A stretch of DNA of 49,584 nt. It comes from Oscillospiraceae bacterium (GTDB lineage: Bacteria; Bacillota; Clostridia; Oscillospirales; Ruminococcaceae). The stretch spans positions 1 to 49,584 of the forward strand of contig JAFYSU010000032.1 of NCBI GenBank assembly GCA_017559185.1, in the 5' to 3' direction. A program made the position numbers and the translations under genes. The notes below the pieces were generated by a model that was given only the letters and a program-made list of their open reading frames with translations, was not told the DNA's origin and searched no databases. Below are positions 14,760 through 23,593 of this stretch, one piece after another; the stretch's first letter is position 1; every line of letters begins with the position of its first letter.

Positions 14760-15962
14760 ATGCCTGAAAACACCCAATCCGTCCTCAAAGTAACTACACT
14801 TGGACGATTTATGCTTGAATTTGACGGAAAAGTATTCGATGACAACACAGGGCGCACAAAACAGGTATGGAGTCTTTTGCAATACCTCATAATAAACCGC
14901 AGCCGTACCATAACGCAAGATGAGCTTATAGGCATTTTGTGGGAAAGCGGAAGCAGCGACAATCCTACCAATGCTTTGAAAAACCTTGTGTACCGTCTGC
15001 GAAGCATGCTCACATCAAGCGAGCTTCCCAAAATGGATTATATCCTGCACAAAAACGGCTGTTACTGCTTTAATCCTGACATTAAATGCGAAGTCGACAC
15101 CGAACTCATGGACCGTTACGCCCGCATAGCCTCGGACGACAGTATTCCATTGGACCAAAAAATCATCTTCTATAAAAAAGCTGTTGAACTTTACAAGGGA
15201 AAATTTCTTCCCAAATCCACATACGAACAATGGGTAATTCCGCTTCACACCTATTATCATCAGCTTTACATTGATTGTGTAATGACTCTTTGTCCGCTGC
15301 TTACTACAGCGGGTGACCACGAGGCAGCTATTTTGACCTGCCGAAAAGCAATAGCCCTTGATGAATATGACGAGTCGCTTTTCGGTCTGCTCATCCGTTC
15401 GCTTATAAAATCCGGTGACCACAAAGAAGCTTTGCACCAATACGAAATTATAACCAACAAGCTTTACCGTGATTTGGGCACCAATCCGGGCGAGCAGATA
15501 CGCAGCCTTTACCGCGAAATAATAAGCACAACCCGAAACATTGAAATGGACTTTATTACCATTAAAGAGGACCTTCAGGAAAGCGGTAAGGTTAATGGTT
15601 CGTTTATATGCGAATACGAAATATTCAAAAATCTTTACAGGGTATTGGCACGCGGTGCTCAGCGTTCGGGAAGAACTGTTTACATTGTCCTTTTTACATT
15701 GACCGACCTTGAAGGGAATATGCTGCCAACCAAAGTGCTGAACCGTTCTATGGATACAATGGAAACCGTAATTCGGCAATCCTTGAGAAAAGAGGATGTT
15801 TCCTGCCGTTTCAGCAACTGTCAGTATGTTGTTATGCTGCAGTCAATAAACAAAGTCAACTGCGAAATGGTTATAGACCGTCTGGAAACACACTTTAATA
15901 CCTTTTTCCACCGTAAGCAGGTACAGCTTCACAAAAAAATGCTTCAAATGGATCCAACCTAA
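14760..15962 (+). CDS. BTAD-domain transcriptional regulator with GGDEF-like C-terminus
   Basis: A 400-residue cytoplasmic protein with three regions. An OmpR-type winged helix (about residues 8-105; TQDELIGILWESG and NALKNLVYRLRSML) is followed by a bacterial transcriptional activator domain built of TPR-like helices (about 110-260; KAVELYKGKFLP, ALDEYDESLFGLLIRSL, ALHQYEIITNKLYRDLGTNP). The C-terminal 120 residues look like a degenerate diguanylate cyclase fold (LRKEDVSCRFSNCQYVVMLQ) with no GGDEF motif. This layout resembles SARP/AfsR-like regulators of Clostridia. Target genes are unknown. AAAGGAG lies 8 nt before the ATG; a terminator follows directly. Confidence 0.8.
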   Translation: MPENTQSVLKVTTLGRFMLEFDGKVFDDNTGRTKQVWSLLQYLIINRSRTITQDELIGILWESGSSDNPTNALKNLVYRLRSMLTSSELPKMDYILHKNGCYCFNPDIKCEVDTELMDRYARIASDDSIPLDQKIIFYKKAVELYKGKFLPKSTYEQWVIPLHTYYHQLYIDCVMTLCPLLTTAGDHEAAILTCRKAIALDEYDESLFGLLIRSLIKSGDHKEALHQYEIITNKLYRDLGTNPGEQIRSLYREIISTTRNIEMDFITIKEDLQESGKVNGSFICEYEIFKNLYRVLARGAQRSGRTVYIVLFTLTDLEGNMLPTKVLNRSMDTMETVIRQSLRKEDVSCRFSNCQYVVMLQSINKVNCEMVIDRLETHFNTFFHRKQVQLHKKMLQMDPT

Positions 15963-15967
15963 AATTA

Positions 15968-15989
15968 AGGGGCTTTTTATTAAGCCCCT
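15968..15989 (+). terminator. Terminator between the BTAD regulator and plsC
   Basis: AGGGGCTT and AAGCCCCT form an 8-bp stem followed by a T-rich stretch. It ends only 11 nt before the plsC ribosome site, so it may act as a partial attenuator. Confidence 0.65.
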
Positions 15990-16013
15990 GTATTGTTTTT
16001 GGAGGAATATTTT

Positions 16014-16724
16014 ATGCGAACCTTAATATGGTTTTTATACTTTATCTTTTACCTTATATATGCAATTCCCGCAATGTACAAAGCCGAAAAGCTGATAAAG
16101 CAAGGTAATGTACAAGCACAGCGCGAACTTGTAAACTTTCATGTAAAAAAATGGGTTTCTTCATTGCTAAAAATTGCCGGTGTTACCGTAACACTGCAAG
16201 GATTACAAAATATTCCGAAAGACAAAACTGTTTTGTTTGTAAGCAACCACCAAGGTAATTTTGACATTCCAATCCTGCTTTCCTGTATTCCGTCACCGTC
16301 TGCACTGCTTTCAAAAATCGAGGTAAAAAAACTCCCGCTTATTCGTACATGGATGTCACACTTGGAGTGTGTTTTTGTTCAGCGCGACAACCCAAGGCAA
16401 GCTGTCTCGGCAATGAACGACGCTGTTAAAGTTCTTGAAAACGGCCGTTCTATGATAATTTTCCCCGAGGGCACACGCAGCCGCGGTGATGAGCTTGGCG
16501 AATTTAAGGCGGGCAGTTTCAGAATAGCTGCAAAAGCCAAAACACCAATAGTTCCGATTGTAATAGACGGCTCTTACAAGATAATGGAAGCGAATAAAAT
16601 GTGGATAAAACCCGCCAATGTAACTGTGAAAATACTTCCAATGGTGGAAATCGCTAACCTTTCAAAGGACGAAATTAAAGACCTGCCCGAAAAAATACGC
16701 AGTATAATTGCGGCAAACAAATAA
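16014..16724 (+). CDS. plsC: 1-acyl-sn-glycerol-3-phosphate acyltransferase
   Basis: A 236-residue membrane-associated acyltransferase that adds the second acyl chain to lysophosphatidic acid, giving phosphatidic acid. The catalytic HX4D is in SNHQGNFDIP, and the phosphate-binding FPEGTRSRGDELGEFKAG is intact. One N-terminal hydrophobic helix anchors it. The ATG at 16014 has GGAGG (16001-16005) 8 nt upstream; an in-frame TTG at 15993 precedes the ribosome site and is rejected. Confidence 0.93.
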   Translation: MRTLIWFLYFIFYLIYAIPAMYKAEKLIKQGNVQAQRELVNFHVKKWVSSLLKIAGVTVTLQGLQNIPKDKTVLFVSNHQGNFDIPILLSCIPSPSALLSKIEVKKLPLIRTWMSHLECVFVQRDNPRQAVSAMNDAVKVLENGRSMIIFPEGTRSRGDELGEFKAGSFRIAAKAKTPIVPIVIDGSYKIMEANKMWIKPANVTVKILPMVEIANLSKDEIKDLPEKIRSIIAANK

Positions 16725-16730
16725 AAAAAC

Positions 16731-16760
16731 AAAAAGACGAGTCATACGACTCGTCTTTTT
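16731..16760. terminator. Bidirectional terminator between plsC and ferredoxin
   Basis: A 13-bp stem AAAAAGACGAGTC / GACTCGTCTTTTT with loop ATAC, between convergent genes. Confidence 0.85.
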
Positions 16761-16780
16761 GTTTTTCCGTTCTAAAGCTA

Positions 16781-16960
16781 TTATGCTTCTTTTGGAGCAC
16801 CGGATGGACATACAGATGCACAAGTACCGCATTCAATGCATTTTTCAGCATCGATTACATACGCATCAGAACCAGCTGGCTGAGAAATAGCTTCAACTGG
16901 GCATTCACCTGCACAAGTACCGCAAGCAACGCATTCAGCAGCATCAATTTTATAAGCCAT
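16781..16960 (-). CDS. 2[4Fe-4S] ferredoxin
   Basis: A 59-residue clostridial-type ferredoxin starting MAYKIDAAECVACGTC. Two complete CxxCxxCxxxCP motifs are present (Cys 10, 13, 16, 20 and Cys 41, 44, 47, 51), each binding one 4Fe-4S cluster. It is a soluble low-potential electron carrier for anaerobic metabolism (pyruvate oxidoreductase, hydrogenase and similar partners). GGAGGTG lies about 7 nt before the ATG. It has its own promoter and terminator. Confidence 0.96.
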   Translation of the reverse strand: MAYKIDAAECVACGTCAGECPVEAISQPAGSDAYVIDAEKCIECGTCASVCPSGAPKEA

Positions 16961-16990
16961 TAGAGCACCTCCGTAAATAAATTTGATTTC

Positions 16991-17018
16991 ATTATACCAT
17001 AAAATAAAAAAACTTCAA
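16991..17018 (-). promoter_or_regulatory. Promoter of the ferredoxin gene
   Basis: On the minus strand TTGAAG (17013-17018), 16-bp spacer, TATAAT (16991-16996) with an extended -10 TGG just before it. Confidence 0.65.
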
Positions 17019-17071
17019 CATAAATGGTCAAAAATCCGCTTGTTATATTATGGACAATGTACAACGCAGTG

Positions 17072-17938
17072 TTATTTATCTTCCAATTTTTTCAAATCAT
17101 CGGTTATTGCAAGCTTGTCTTCCTGCCCGCTTTTAAGCAGTTTAAGCTGTTTTCTGCCAAAAACCTTTGGTGCGGCATCGGGAGCCTTGTCCATTTTCAC
17201 TTTAAGCATACCTGTAAGCAGATTAACCTCCACAACCGTGCCCTTGCCTTCGGGAGTGGAAACATAAGAGCCGTTTTTCGGGGTTACTCTAAGCAGGTCT
17301 TCGTACGCTTCCTGTTCGTATTTAAGACAGCACATAAGTCTGCCACAGGTTCCCGAAATTTTGGTAGGATTGAGCGACAACCCCTGCTCCTTTGCCATTT
17401 TAATGGATACAGGCTGGAACTCGCCCAAAAAGGACGAGCAGCAAAACGGTCTTCCGCATATACCCAATCCGCCAAGCATTTTGGACTCGTCGCGAACACC
17501 AATCTGTCTGAGCTCAATTCTTGTTCTGAACACAGCAGCAAGGTCTTTTACCAATTCACGGAAATCCACTCGTCCGTCAGCTGTAAAATAGAAAAGTATT
17601 TTGTTGTTGTCAAATGTGTATTCAACATCTACAAGCTTCATTACCAGCTTGTGCTTTTCTATTTTTTCCTGACAAATGCGAAATGCGCGTGCTTCCTTGG
17701 ATTTATTTTCCTCAACCTTTTTCAAATCTTCGTCGGTTGCCACACGCAAAATCGGCTTGAGTGGCTTTGTAATGCTTTCATCGTTTACATTGCGGTTTGT
17801 TATTGCTACATAACCGCATTCAACACCGCGCGCAGTTTCCACAATTACAGCCTGATTTTCTTCAAGCTTTACACCGTGCGGGTCGAAATAATATATTTTG
17901 CCTACGCTTTTAAAGCGTACGCCAACAACCTCTGTCAT
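17072..17938 (-). CDS. ricT: RicT (YaaT/PSP1-domain) regulatory factor
   Basis: A 288-residue PSP1 C-terminal-domain protein. The two conserved cysteine clusters GLGICGRPFCCSSF and GTCGRLMCCLKYE bind iron-sulfur clusters in the RicA-RicF-RicT (Y-) complex. In Bacillus this complex assists RNase Y mRNA maturation and helps start sporulation. The N-terminal VVGVRFKSVGKIYYF is also family-typical. It is the last gene of the femX-decarboxylase-holB-ricT run, 13 bp after holB. The holB-yaaT order is conserved across Firmicutes. Confidence 0.92.
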   Translation of the reverse strand: MTEVVGVRFKSVGKIYYFDPHGVKLEENQAVIVETARGVECGYVAITNRNVNDESITKPLKPILRVATDEDLKKVEENKSKEARAFRICQEKIEKHKLVMKLVDVEYTFDNNKILFYFTADGRVDFRELVKDLAAVFRTRIELRQIGVRDESKMLGGLGICGRPFCCSSFLGEFQPVSIKMAKEQGLSLNPTKISGTCGRLMCCLKYEQEAYEDLLRVTPKNGSYVSTPEGKGTVVEVNLLTGMLKVKMDKAPDAAPKVFGRKQLKLLKSGQEDKLAITDDLKKLEDK

Positions 17939-17951
17939 ATTTTACCTCGTT

Positions 17952-18935
17952 TCAAGATATTTGTGCCGCATTTTTAAGTTTGGCACACACCGAGCTCAAC
18001 ACCACCGATGCACTCACATTTTGGCGTGCAAGGCTTTGAGCCCACTCTATTATATCAACAAACTTTACCACCTGCAACGCTGTAATTTTTGCCGCAAGTT
18101 CTGCATATTTTTTGTCCGAAACACTACATCCTTTTTTGCAAAGAAGCAGCCAAGCCAATACCTGTTTAACATCAGCCAACACTTCAAGCATAAATTCCCT
18201 GTCCTTTTCAAGTGCTGTAAACAGTGTAAGCAGCTCATATTCACTTTTCATTACTGCCGTTTCCACAATCTCCTGTGCTCGGCTCCACGCCTCCAGCCTT
18301 TGTCCGTCTTCAAGCATTTGAACCGCCATCTCTAAGCTGCCTGCGGAAATCTGTGCCGCACGCAGGTAATCGTCCTGCGATTTGTTTGGCACCAGCTGCG
18401 GCAGAACTTCAAGACATTCCTGCGGTGATGGGTGCGAAAGCCCTACTGTTACCACACGCGACATTATTGTTGGCAGCAGCCTTGTTCTGCTGACAGCCGT
18501 AAGGATGAAAACACAGTGCTGCGGCGGCTCTTCCAAAATTTTAAGAAGTGCATTTTGTGCATTGGCGTTCATTTCGTGGGCATTACGAACAATAAATACC
18601 TTGTATCTGCTTTCGTTCGGCATTATGTAAGCATCATCGCGCATAGTGCGAACAAGCTCTACCGAAAACTGCTGTTTTCCCGCTTCCTTTTCCACTGTTA
18701 TGATGTCGGGATGACTGTTCTGAGCTGCTTTTTTGCAGGAAATACAGCTGCCGCAAGGGCGATTTTCCCCCTCACACAAAATTCGTGCGGCAACCTGTTT
18801 GGCACACACTGTTTTACCGCATTTTTCGGGTCCCTCCAACAAAACGGCATGAGGAACCCGCCCGTTCGCCAACAGTGCGCCGAGCATTTTTTTTGCATTA
18901 TCGTTAAACAACAATATTTCGCTTATCTGCTGCAT
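17952..18935 (-). CDS. holB: DNA polymerase III, delta' subunit
   Basis: A 327-residue AAA+ clamp-loader subunit. It has Walker A GPEKCGKT near residue 35 and a zinc-binding cluster in RPCGSCISCKKA. It also shows the family motifs NAHEMNANAQNALLKILEEPP and LLPTIMSRV (sensor region). Delta' opens and loads the beta clamp in the replisome. GAGG lies 8 nt before the ATG. It sits between the decarboxylase and ricT, as in the Bacillus yaaO-tmk-...-holB-yaaT locus, except that tmk is missing here. Confidence 0.93.
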   Translation of the reverse strand: MQQISEILLFNDNAKKMLGALLANGRVPHAVLLEGPEKCGKTVCAKQVAARILCEGENRPCGSCISCKKAAQNSHPDIITVEKEAGKQQFSVELVRTMRDDAYIMPNESRYKVFIVRNAHEMNANAQNALLKILEEPPQHCVFILTAVSRTRLLPTIMSRVVTVGLSHPSPQECLEVLPQLVPNKSQDDYLRAAQISAGSLEMAVQMLEDGQRLEAWSRAQEIVETAVMKSEYELLTLFTALEKDREFMLEVLADVKQVLAWLLLCKKGCSVSDKKYAELAAKITALQVVKFVDIIEWAQSLARQNVSASVVLSSVCAKLKNAAQIS

Positions 18936-18959
18936 TTTTGTTCCTCACAATAAATTTCA

Positions 18960-20312
18960 TTAAGAATTAACCACTACCTGCAATGTTGTTATACCGTAGT
19001 TTTTCAAAATTGGAATATCTTCTGCCGTTATTTCTTCGCCCGGCATTATCAGCGGTATTCCCGGCGGACACGGTGCTTGTATTTTGGCGGCAATTCTGCC
19101 TGCCGCTTCATCTGCAGGTATTTCCACGCTTTCGCTCAGCACTGCCTGCCGCAGCGACATTCTGCTTTTAGGCGAAAGTATGGGGTAACTTACAGCCTTT
19201 GCAGGAGTTACAGGTGCGGTTAATATTGCTTTGCGAACACGATTAATGTCCTCCTCACTGTTATAAGGACTGAACAGCAAGACACACCCGCTGTCGCTTA
19301 TGAATTCCGCCTGTATTTTGTGGCTTTTAAGGTGACGGTCAAACTCTTTTGCAGTTATTCCCACAGTGGAAAGACCAAGTGTAAGGCGCATTGGGTCACA
19401 CGGCATATCGGGCACAGCAAAGCCTTTTTGAAGTGCCAGCTCACGCAGCTTTTGCACTTCCTTTACCGTATCGTTCATTCTTTTTGGCAGGTCTTCCTTA
19501 ATTTGTGTCAAACAGCGGTCTGCCGAAAGCATTATAAGATAGCTTGGACTTGTGCTGCCAAACATGGACATACAGTTTTTTGCACGCGAGCGTGATGCAA
19601 AGCGGCTGCTGCCTATGTGCAAAAGCGCGCCCCCTGTAATAACCGGCATTGTTTTGTGCAGCGAATCACAGCACATATCCGCCCCCAACTGAATTGGATG
19701 AAGCGGTACAGGAGTATCCAAAAATCGCAGATGTGCACCATGTGCATTGTCGACCAGCAGCGGAACATCACAGCTGCGGCAAAGCTTGGAAATAGCTGCA
19801 ATATCGCTTATTACGCCAAAATAATCGGGCGATGTAATGTATACAGCCGCAGCATCGGGATGCTGCATGAGTGCTGTTTTAATATCATCGGGATGTATTC
19901 TGCCTATAAAGGGTTCATCTTCGCTTTTTCGCGGATATACCCAAACAGGCTCAAGTCCCAGCAGTGCCATTGCGTTCACCGCAGCCGAATGTATATTTCT
20001 TCCCGCTATTATTTTACCATTTGGGCGAGCCGCAAGCGCAAGCATGGTTTGTATGCACAGGGTTGAGCCGCCTGCACTAAGCAGTGTTGCAACAGTTCCG
20101 TAAAGGCGGGAATAGCTGTCCTCGGTACAGCGTATTATTCCGCTTGCTTCGTAAAGGCTGTCAGTCTCCTCGATTTCGGTAACATCCCATTCAGTCAGTT
20201 TTCCCATACCGGTAAGCTTTGCACCCTTGTGCCCCGGCATATGAAGCCGCGACATCTTTTTTTCAATGTAAACCTCCACTCCATGAGCAAGAGGTGTTTT
20301 TTCTTTACTCAT
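18960..20312 (-). CDS. Orn/Lys/Arg decarboxylase family protein
   Basis: A 450-residue fold-I PLP enzyme, the short Gram-positive form without the N-terminal wing domain. The N-terminal SRLHMPGHKG is the family hallmark. VDNAHGAHLRF supplies the Asp that holds the PLP ring nitrogen, and DSLHKTMPVITGGALLH contains the PLP lysine (near residue 230). The C-terminal CPPGIPLIMPGE is also typical. It would make a polyamine or diamine (cadaverine, putrescine or agmatine); the substrate cannot be told from the sequence. It lies 11 bp after femX and 24 bp before holB, so it is probably cotranscribed. Confidence 0.88.
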   Translation of the reverse strand: MSKEKTPLAHGVEVYIEKKMSRLHMPGHKGAKLTGMGKLTEWDVTEIEETDSLYEASGIIRCTEDSYSRLYGTVATLLSAGGSTLCIQTMLALAARPNGKIIAGRNIHSAAVNAMALLGLEPVWVYPRKSEDEPFIGRIHPDDIKTALMQHPDAAAVYITSPDYFGVISDIAAISKLCRSCDVPLLVDNAHGAHLRFLDTPVPLHPIQLGADMCCDSLHKTMPVITGGALLHIGSSRFASRSRAKNCMSMFGSTSPSYLIMLSADRCLTQIKEDLPKRMNDTVKEVQKLRELALQKGFAVPDMPCDPMRLTLGLSTVGITAKEFDRHLKSHKIQAEFISDSGCVLLFSPYNSEEDINRVRKAILTAPVTPAKAVSYPILSPKSRMSLRQAVLSESVEIPADEAAGRIAAKIQAPCPPGIPLIMPGEEITAEDIPILKNYGITTLQVVVNS

Positions 20313-20323
20313 TAAAAAGCACC

Positions 20324-21376
20324 TTACTTTTTCAAAAGCTTGCGCTTGTAGTGGCGCAAAGTTCCGTTAAGAGCTATGGCATGGTCCACCATTTTTGCAC
20401 TGAGAGGGCGATAGGTTTTGTCAAACTCACCCGCAAGCTCGTCAATACAACCGTTAAAGCCGCGTTTAAAGCGATACAGCCCATACATATGGTTGTCTTC
20501 GGACATATCACCCGATATCCCTTGGAAATCGTACAGGAAGCAGTTTGTTTCGACTGCCCAGCGAATCATTTCCCACTGGATAAGGTAGTTTGGCATAACA
20601 TTACGGAAAACATTGTCCGACGCACCGTACACATAGCAGGTTTTTCCGCCGTAGTTTGTTGTTACCGCCCCTGCAATAGCCTTGCCCTCGTAAAAAGCCA
20701 TATACAGTCTTACATTTTCACCAAGTGCGTCCAGCATGCGTTCAAAGTAGATTTTAGGACGAGTACTGAAGCCGTCACGCTCGCCGGTTGTATTGTAAAT
20801 ACGCATAAATTCATCAAGGTGCTCTTTACCGCAAACCTTTATTTCAACACCTTTTTTCTGTGCTACACGCACATTGTAGCGTGTTTTTTGGGTAAGGTTT
20901 GCAAACAGCTCTTCCTCGGTTCTGCCTTCAAGGTACAAACGGTAGTTAAAACGAGCCTGTATACCTTCAAAGCCGTCGGGGCCGTAAATGTGGTCAAAAC
21001 CGTGAGTTTTTGCAAAACGAATAAATTTTTCGTTTGTGATTGGGGTATCCGGGTCCATTTTAAAAGAATGTGCTTTGTGTTTCTTTGCCAAGGCATCCAC
21101 GCCCGAAAGCAGGTCTATAAGTACAGCGTGGTCATCCAAATCACACACAGGACCGCGCGGAGAATACAAAAAGCTTGTTCCTATGAACGGTATTTTTTGC
21201 ACCAAAACCGCCATGGCACCAACTATCTTACCTTCCTTGTTGCGGGAAACTATTGCTTCAAAACCCCAATTGTTTTTTACATGTCTCCAGTTTACCGACT
21301 GCGTAAAGCTGCTTTGCGGATGACTGCTTACAAACGCTTCATATTCCGAATACTGTGCGGCAGTTATTATTTCCAA
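20324..21376 (-). CDS. FemX/MurM-family peptidoglycan aminoacyltransferase
   Basis: A 350-residue protein of the FemABX family (two GNAT-like lobes). Family features are FTQSVNWRHVKNNWGFEA near the start, FLYSPRGPV, LTQKTRYNVRVAQKKGVE, LIQWEMIRWAVE and the C-terminal YGLYRFKRGFNG. Members transfer an amino acid from aminoacyl-tRNA to the lysine or lipid II stem peptide to form the cross-bridge. No long coiled-coil arm insertion is obvious, closer to FemX than FemA. The start is TTG at 21376 with AAAGGAG about 11 nt upstream. First gene of a four-gene run. Confidence 0.88.
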   Translation of the reverse strand: MEIITAAQYSEYEAFVSSHPQSSFTQSVNWRHVKNNWGFEAIVSRNKEGKIVGAMAVLVQKIPFIGTSFLYSPRGPVCDLDDHAVLIDLLSGVDALAKKHKAHSFKMDPDTPITNEKFIRFAKTHGFDHIYGPDGFEGIQARFNYRLYLEGRTEEELFANLTQKTRYNVRVAQKKGVEIKVCGKEHLDEFMRIYNTTGERDGFSTRPKIYFERMLDALGENVRLYMAFYEGKAIAGAVTTNYGGKTCYVYGASDNVFRNVMPNYLIQWEMIRWAVETNCFLYDFQGISGDMSEDNHMYGLYRFKRGFNGCIDELAGEFDKTYRPLSAKMVDHAIALNGTLRHYKRKLLKK

Positions 21377-21433
21377 AATTAGTACAACTCCTTTAAGGCA
21401 AGATTTCGTTACTTTATTCCTGTATAATATTTA

Positions 21434-21461
21434 AGTATAACACAGTTTATTCCTTAATCAA
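21434..21461 (-). promoter_or_regulatory. Promoter of the femX operon
   Basis: On the minus strand TTGATT (21456-21461), 16-bp spacer, TATACT (21434-21439), about 58 nt before the femX start. Confidence 0.5.
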
Positions 21462-21530
21462 AGCAAATTAAAGCTTAAACTCACACTTGTTTTAATGCTT
21501 TTAAATTAAAAATTCATGCTTTTTCTGCTA

Positions 21531-21559
21531 TTGTTAGCTACACGCAATTATGCTAAAAT
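21531..21559 (+). promoter_or_regulatory. Promoter of the ABC-F gene
   Basis: TTGTTA (21531-21536), 17-bp spacer, TAAAAT (21554-21559) with TG one base before the -10 (extended -10). Confidence 0.5.
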
Positions 21560-21620
21560 TATTTTATATATGCCCTGATTTTTCACTCGGATATTTTTAA
21601 AGGGAGAAAGACGAAAAAAC

Positions 21621-23564
21621 ATGATATTGACTATCAGCAATTTAAATAAATATTACGGTGCAGAACATATCCTGCAAGATGTAAATGCCGTTATACACGA
21701 AGGCAACCGCATTGGTCTTGTGGGTGCCAACGGCGAGGGTAAAACCACCCTTTTAAACATTATTGCAGGCGGTCTTGATTTTGAAAGCGGAACGCTGAGC
21801 ACCGAAAATTCTCAAATAGGTTACCTGCAGCAGAACACCAAATTCACCAGCAATTCTTCGATAATGGAGGAAATGCGTGCGGTGTTTTCCGACCTGCTTG
21901 CATTAAAAGACGAGCTTACCGCGCTTCAGCACGAAATGGGCGAGCTTGACCCTGACAGTGAGCGTTATCACCGCCTTGCAGAAGAATATTCCGCAAAAAA
22001 CACCTATTTTGAGCAAAAAGACGGGTATACCATAGATGTGAAAATAAATACCGTTCTTAACGGTATGGGTTTTCAGGATTACAATAAAGACACCCGCGTG
22101 GAAGTGCTTTCGGGCGGTGAAAAAACACGCCTTGCCCTTGCAAGACTGCTGCTTATTCAGCCCGACCTTTTAATTTTGGACGAACCTACCAACCACCTTG
22201 ATTTTCGTACCCTTCACTGGCTGGAAGAATACCTGACCTCTTACAAGGGTGCAATTTTGGTTGTATCGCACGACCGCTACTTCCTTGACCGCTTGGTAAA
22301 TCATGTATGGGAAATTGAAAACCGTACCCTTACCTGTTTCAACGGCAACTACTCCGCTTATGTTCGACAGAAAAAGGAACGCGTTGAGCGTCAGCTTAAA
22401 GAGTATGAACAGCAACAGCAGCAAATACACTCCATGCAGGATTTTGTACAGCGCAATATTGCTCGTGCATCAACCTCCAAAAGTGCAAAGTCGCGCCTTG
22501 CAGCACTTGACCGCATGGAAATAATCGAAAAACCGTACATGACGGACAAACGAGCAAACTTCCGTTTTGTAAGCAAGCGTCAGCCCGTAAAGGATATTCT
22601 CCATGTTAAAAACCTAAGCCTTTCGGTCGGCAGTGGTATAGACAGCAAGGAAATTTGCAGTGGAATTGACCTTGATGTTCTTCGCGGTGACAAAATTGCT
22701 TTTATCGGCCCTAACGGAGTGGGAAAATCCTCGTTGTTAAAGGCACTTCAAGGAATTATTCCATGCCGCAGTGAACGGCTGCAGTGGGGCAGAAATGTGG
22801 ACATCTCCTACTTTGAACAGGAAAACCGCCAACTTAACAAGGAAAAAACCGTACTTGACCAAATTTGGGATACCTACCCCAAAATGTACGAACAGGAAGT
22901 TCGTTCCTGGCTTGGCAGAGTTTTGTTTTCGGGCGAGGATGTGTACAAAACAGTTGGCGACCTTTCCGGCGGTGAGCGTGCAAGAGTTGCATTCTGCCTT
23001 ATGATGCTGGAGGAAGGCAATGTTCTTATCTTGGACGAACCTACCAACCATCTTGACATTTCTGCCAAGGAACAGCTTGAAGATGCACTGGCAGAGTACG
23101 ACGGCACCATTATAATGGTTTCGCACGACCGTTACCTGCTTAATAAAATACCAACCGCAATTGTGGAAATGAGTCCGCAGGGACTTACAGTGTACGAAGG
23201 CAGATATGATTCATACCTTGCCAAGTCCAAGCTGGCAGCACAACAACAGGCTGCGGCAGCAGTTCCCGAAAAAAAGGAACCGCGCGAAAGTGAAAATGCA
23301 GCCAAGTTTTACCGTTCCAAAAAGGAACGCGCTCGTCAGGTTGCAATGAAAAACCGACTTTCTCAGTTGGAAAAGCTGATAGAACAAACCGAACAGTCGA
23401 TAGCCGACAACGAAAAGCTCATGTCTGACCCGCAGGTAGCGGGCGATTACCAAAAATTACAGGAAGTTTGCGATATTCTGGAAGAACAGCGTTCACAGCT
23501 TGAAGCATACACCGAAGAATGGATGCTGCTTGGCGAAGAGCTTGAAGCCCTTGGCCAAGTTTAA
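21621..23564 (+). CDS. ABC-F family ATP-binding protein
   Basis: A 647-residue soluble protein with two ABC domains and no membrane segment. The first has Walker A GANGEGKT (35-42), signature LSGGEKTRLA and Walker B LLILDEPTNHLD. The second has GPNGVGKSS, LSGGERARVA and VLILDEPTNHLD. Between them is the Lys/Arg-rich, Gln-rich linker (EYEQQQQQIHSM) that in ABC-F factors reaches the ribosomal peptidyl centre. The C-terminus from about residue 560 is charged and predicted coiled coil. ABC-F proteins relieve ribosome stalling or protect against ribosome-targeting drugs; nothing here marks it as a resistance determinant rather than a housekeeping YdiF/Uup-like factor. Confidence 0.9.
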   Translation: MILTISNLNKYYGAEHILQDVNAVIHEGNRIGLVGANGEGKTTLLNIIAGGLDFESGTLSTENSQIGYLQQNTKFTSNSSIMEEMRAVFSDLLALKDELTALQHEMGELDPDSERYHRLAEEYSAKNTYFEQKDGYTIDVKINTVLNGMGFQDYNKDTRVEVLSGGEKTRLALARLLLIQPDLLILDEPTNHLDFRTLHWLEEYLTSYKGAILVVSHDRYFLDRLVNHVWEIENRTLTCFNGNYSAYVRQKKERVERQLKEYEQQQQQIHSMQDFVQRNIARASTSKSAKSRLAALDRMEIIEKPYMTDKRANFRFVSKRQPVKDILHVKNLSLSVGSGIDSKEICSGIDLDVLRGDKIAFIGPNGVGKSSLLKALQGIIPCRSERLQWGRNVDISYFEQENRQLNKEKTVLDQIWDTYPKMYEQEVRSWLGRVLFSGEDVYKTVGDLSGGERARVAFCLMMLEEGNVLILDEPTNHLDISAKEQLEDALAEYDGTIIMVSHDRYLLNKIPTAIVEMSPQGLTVYEGRYDSYLAKSKLAAQQQAAAAVPEKKEPRESENAAKFYRSKKERARQVAMKNRLSQLEKLIEQTEQSIADNEKLMSDPQVAGDYQKLQEVCDILEEQRSQLEAYTEEWMLLGEELEALGQV

Positions 23565-23593
23565 CGCAAACTGCACGAAAGGGGTAAACTCTT

